This document shows, in pieces, positions 63,073 to 64,000 of a DNA stretch of 64,000 bases (positions within the stretch are counted from its first letter, which is position 1; the number at the start of each line of letters is the position of its first letter). The notes below the pieces were generated by a model. It was not told where the DNA came from and ran no database searches. It worked only from the letters and a program-made list of their open reading frames with translations. Location: the NCBI GenBank assembly GCA_029834535.1, contig JAQMWT010000555.1, positions 185,381 through 249,380 of the forward strand. The letters run 5' to 3'. The DNA is from Chrysophaeum taylorii. Taxonomy: Eukaryota; Sar; Pelagophyceae; Pelagomonadales; Pelagomonadaceae. The position numbers were made by a program, and so were the translations under genes.

Positions 63073-64000
63073 ATGGCAGAGAGGCCAATGACAGAACGAT
63101 CGCAGTGGTTTCGGGACGCACAGGAGCGTCTGCAACGATTCAGTGCAGGGACTCCATTTGCGTCTATTGGAAGAACACCATTCAGTACGCCCTTTCGACG
63201 GCCGGAAGCCGAGGAAAGTGGCATTGGAAGAGAGGCAAGATCATCTGATAGCCTCGACAGCCCCCCAAGCGTGGTCATCCTTCCGGATCCACGCGGCGGC
63301 GAAGGGGGAGCTACGGTTGCGCCAGACGCAACTTCAAGACCGGGTGACCCGACGTTCCCGTACGCACGACCCTACGAACGTGCGATGAATGCTACGGAGT
63401 CATCTCGAGCGGAACCCGGACCGTTTACGGCGATGCGTGGACCAGAGGAGAGTGCACCTCCTAGGCCACCATCTGCGAATACGAGAGCGACAGATTTTCG
63501 CGTGGATGTCGACCCCGAGGTTCTGCAGACCATCAACGAACGATTCGAGATGTACCAGTCGCAGATGGAGCAAGTCATACGTGAACTTGAGAACACCCGC
63601 CGCGACACTCAACAACAACGCTCAGAAGTGGAGCGACAGCGGATCGAAAACGATCGACTTCGGCGAATGATGGAGGAATCCATGCGAGCGCATGCTCGAG
63701 AGGCACGGCCAACCTCTCCGAATGCTACGCGTGTTACGCCCGACGACGATGATGACGCTGTATCGGCACTGACCGACGATCAGCCACCGCGAAGTCGACC
63801 GGGGCCTACCCCGCACCATCATACTGATCCCGGTTCGGCGCATCGTCGTGACGAAGAAGAGATACTTGATGTCAAGAAGGGAGCTGCTGGTATGACACGT
63901 ATCACGTTTTCGAATCTCACGGGGCAAATTACTAAGGACCGTGATGAGGTGGACGCGTGGTGGATGCAATTGCGGCGTATGATGGAAGGCAAGATTGATA
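63073..64000 (+). CDS. gag-like protein of an LTR retroelement, 5' part (runs off the window)
   Basis: The frame is open from ATG at 63073 (MAERPMTERSQWFRDAQERL) to the window edge, 309 codons without a stop. Residues about 45-145 are Pro/Ser/Asp/Glu-rich and disordered. Residues about 148-210 form a predicted coiled coil (VLQTINERFEMYQSQMEQVI, then RRDTQQQRSEVERQRIENDR). An acidic DDDDD stretch follows, then ITFSNLTGQITKDRDEVDAW near the edge, resembling the start of a gypsy-type gag domain (G-x-x-VxxW). Leader-like DNA lies upstream. A host coiled-coil protein is the alternative. The uninterrupted frame suggests a young element. Confidence 0.55.
   Translation, partial: MAERPMTERSQWFRDAQERLQRFSAGTPFASIGRTPFSTPFRRPEAEESGIGREARSSDSLDSPPSVVILPDPRGGEGGATVAPDATSRPGDPTFPYARPYERAMNATESSRAEPGPFTAMRGPEESAPPRPPSANTRATDFRVDVDPEVLQTINERFEMYQSQMEQVIRELENTRRDTQQQRSEVERQRIENDRLRRMMEESMRAHAREARPTSPNATRVTPDDDDDAVSALTDDQPPRSRPGPTPHHHTDPGSAHRRDEEEILDVKKGAAGMTRITFSNLTGQITKDRDEVDAWWMQLRRMMEGKID

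Noticed and set aside
1-64000. Bacterial operon or prophage interpretation
   Set aside because: Introns, Copia, hAT, MULE, Helitron and OPR/RAP sequences indicate a eukaryotic nuclear genome; no co-directional tightly spaced gene sets are present.

Overview
This is 64 kb of nuclear DNA from a eukaryote, most likely a unicellular alga. A stramenopile or haptophyte is my best guess; the lineage is inferred, not proven. Supporting signs are very short GT-AG introns (42-95 bp), kinesin-light-chain-type TPR and ankyrin proteins, two copies of an OPR/RAP organelle RNA-binding family typical of photosynthetic protists, and dense eukaryotic transposons. There are no operons, rRNA genes, CRISPR arrays or recognisable tRNAs.

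Most of the window is transposon. Three copies of a hAT-like element (A 339-4400, B 24167-27181, C 36603-39614) carry a decayed minus-strand transposase-like gene. Copy A holds a nested 874-bp element with a clean empty site in B and C. A second family, called T2 here (16082-18643, inverted at 29722-32212, partial at about 34520-35285), has AAGTTTGG-rich ends and coding fragments I cannot assign. Other remnants are a MULE with inverted ends (9562-11016), a PIF/Harbinger transposase fragment (about 27400-28000), two Helitron-type helicase copies (11480-12485 and 60618-61600), two Copia elements (about 44160-47760 and 49944-54470, both minus strand) and the start of an LTR-type gag gene running off the right edge (63073-64000).

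Between the transposons lie a few intact-looking host genes. They are a secreted Cys-rich protein with one 51-bp intron (4986-5789), a FLSYTW-domain plus TPR protein whose introns fall once per TPR (6625-8155, minus), a multi-pass membrane protein resembling a bacterial family (21928-23106), a 96-residue PH-domain protein (29029-29319, minus), a J-domain protein (42728-43210) and an ankyrin protein (59481-60554, minus). Two broken ankyrin relatives (49159-49860 and 56700-57830) and two broken OPR/RAP genes (19421-20521 and 32900-34263) show duplication followed by decay.

The genes do not form a visible pathway. The layout is gene islands separated by nested mobile DNA, and many elements share modules, notably a TAAC-repeat plus CTCTCCCGAGCATGGGAGCC block found in five places. 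Most entries rest on reading translated frames by eye, without homology searches.
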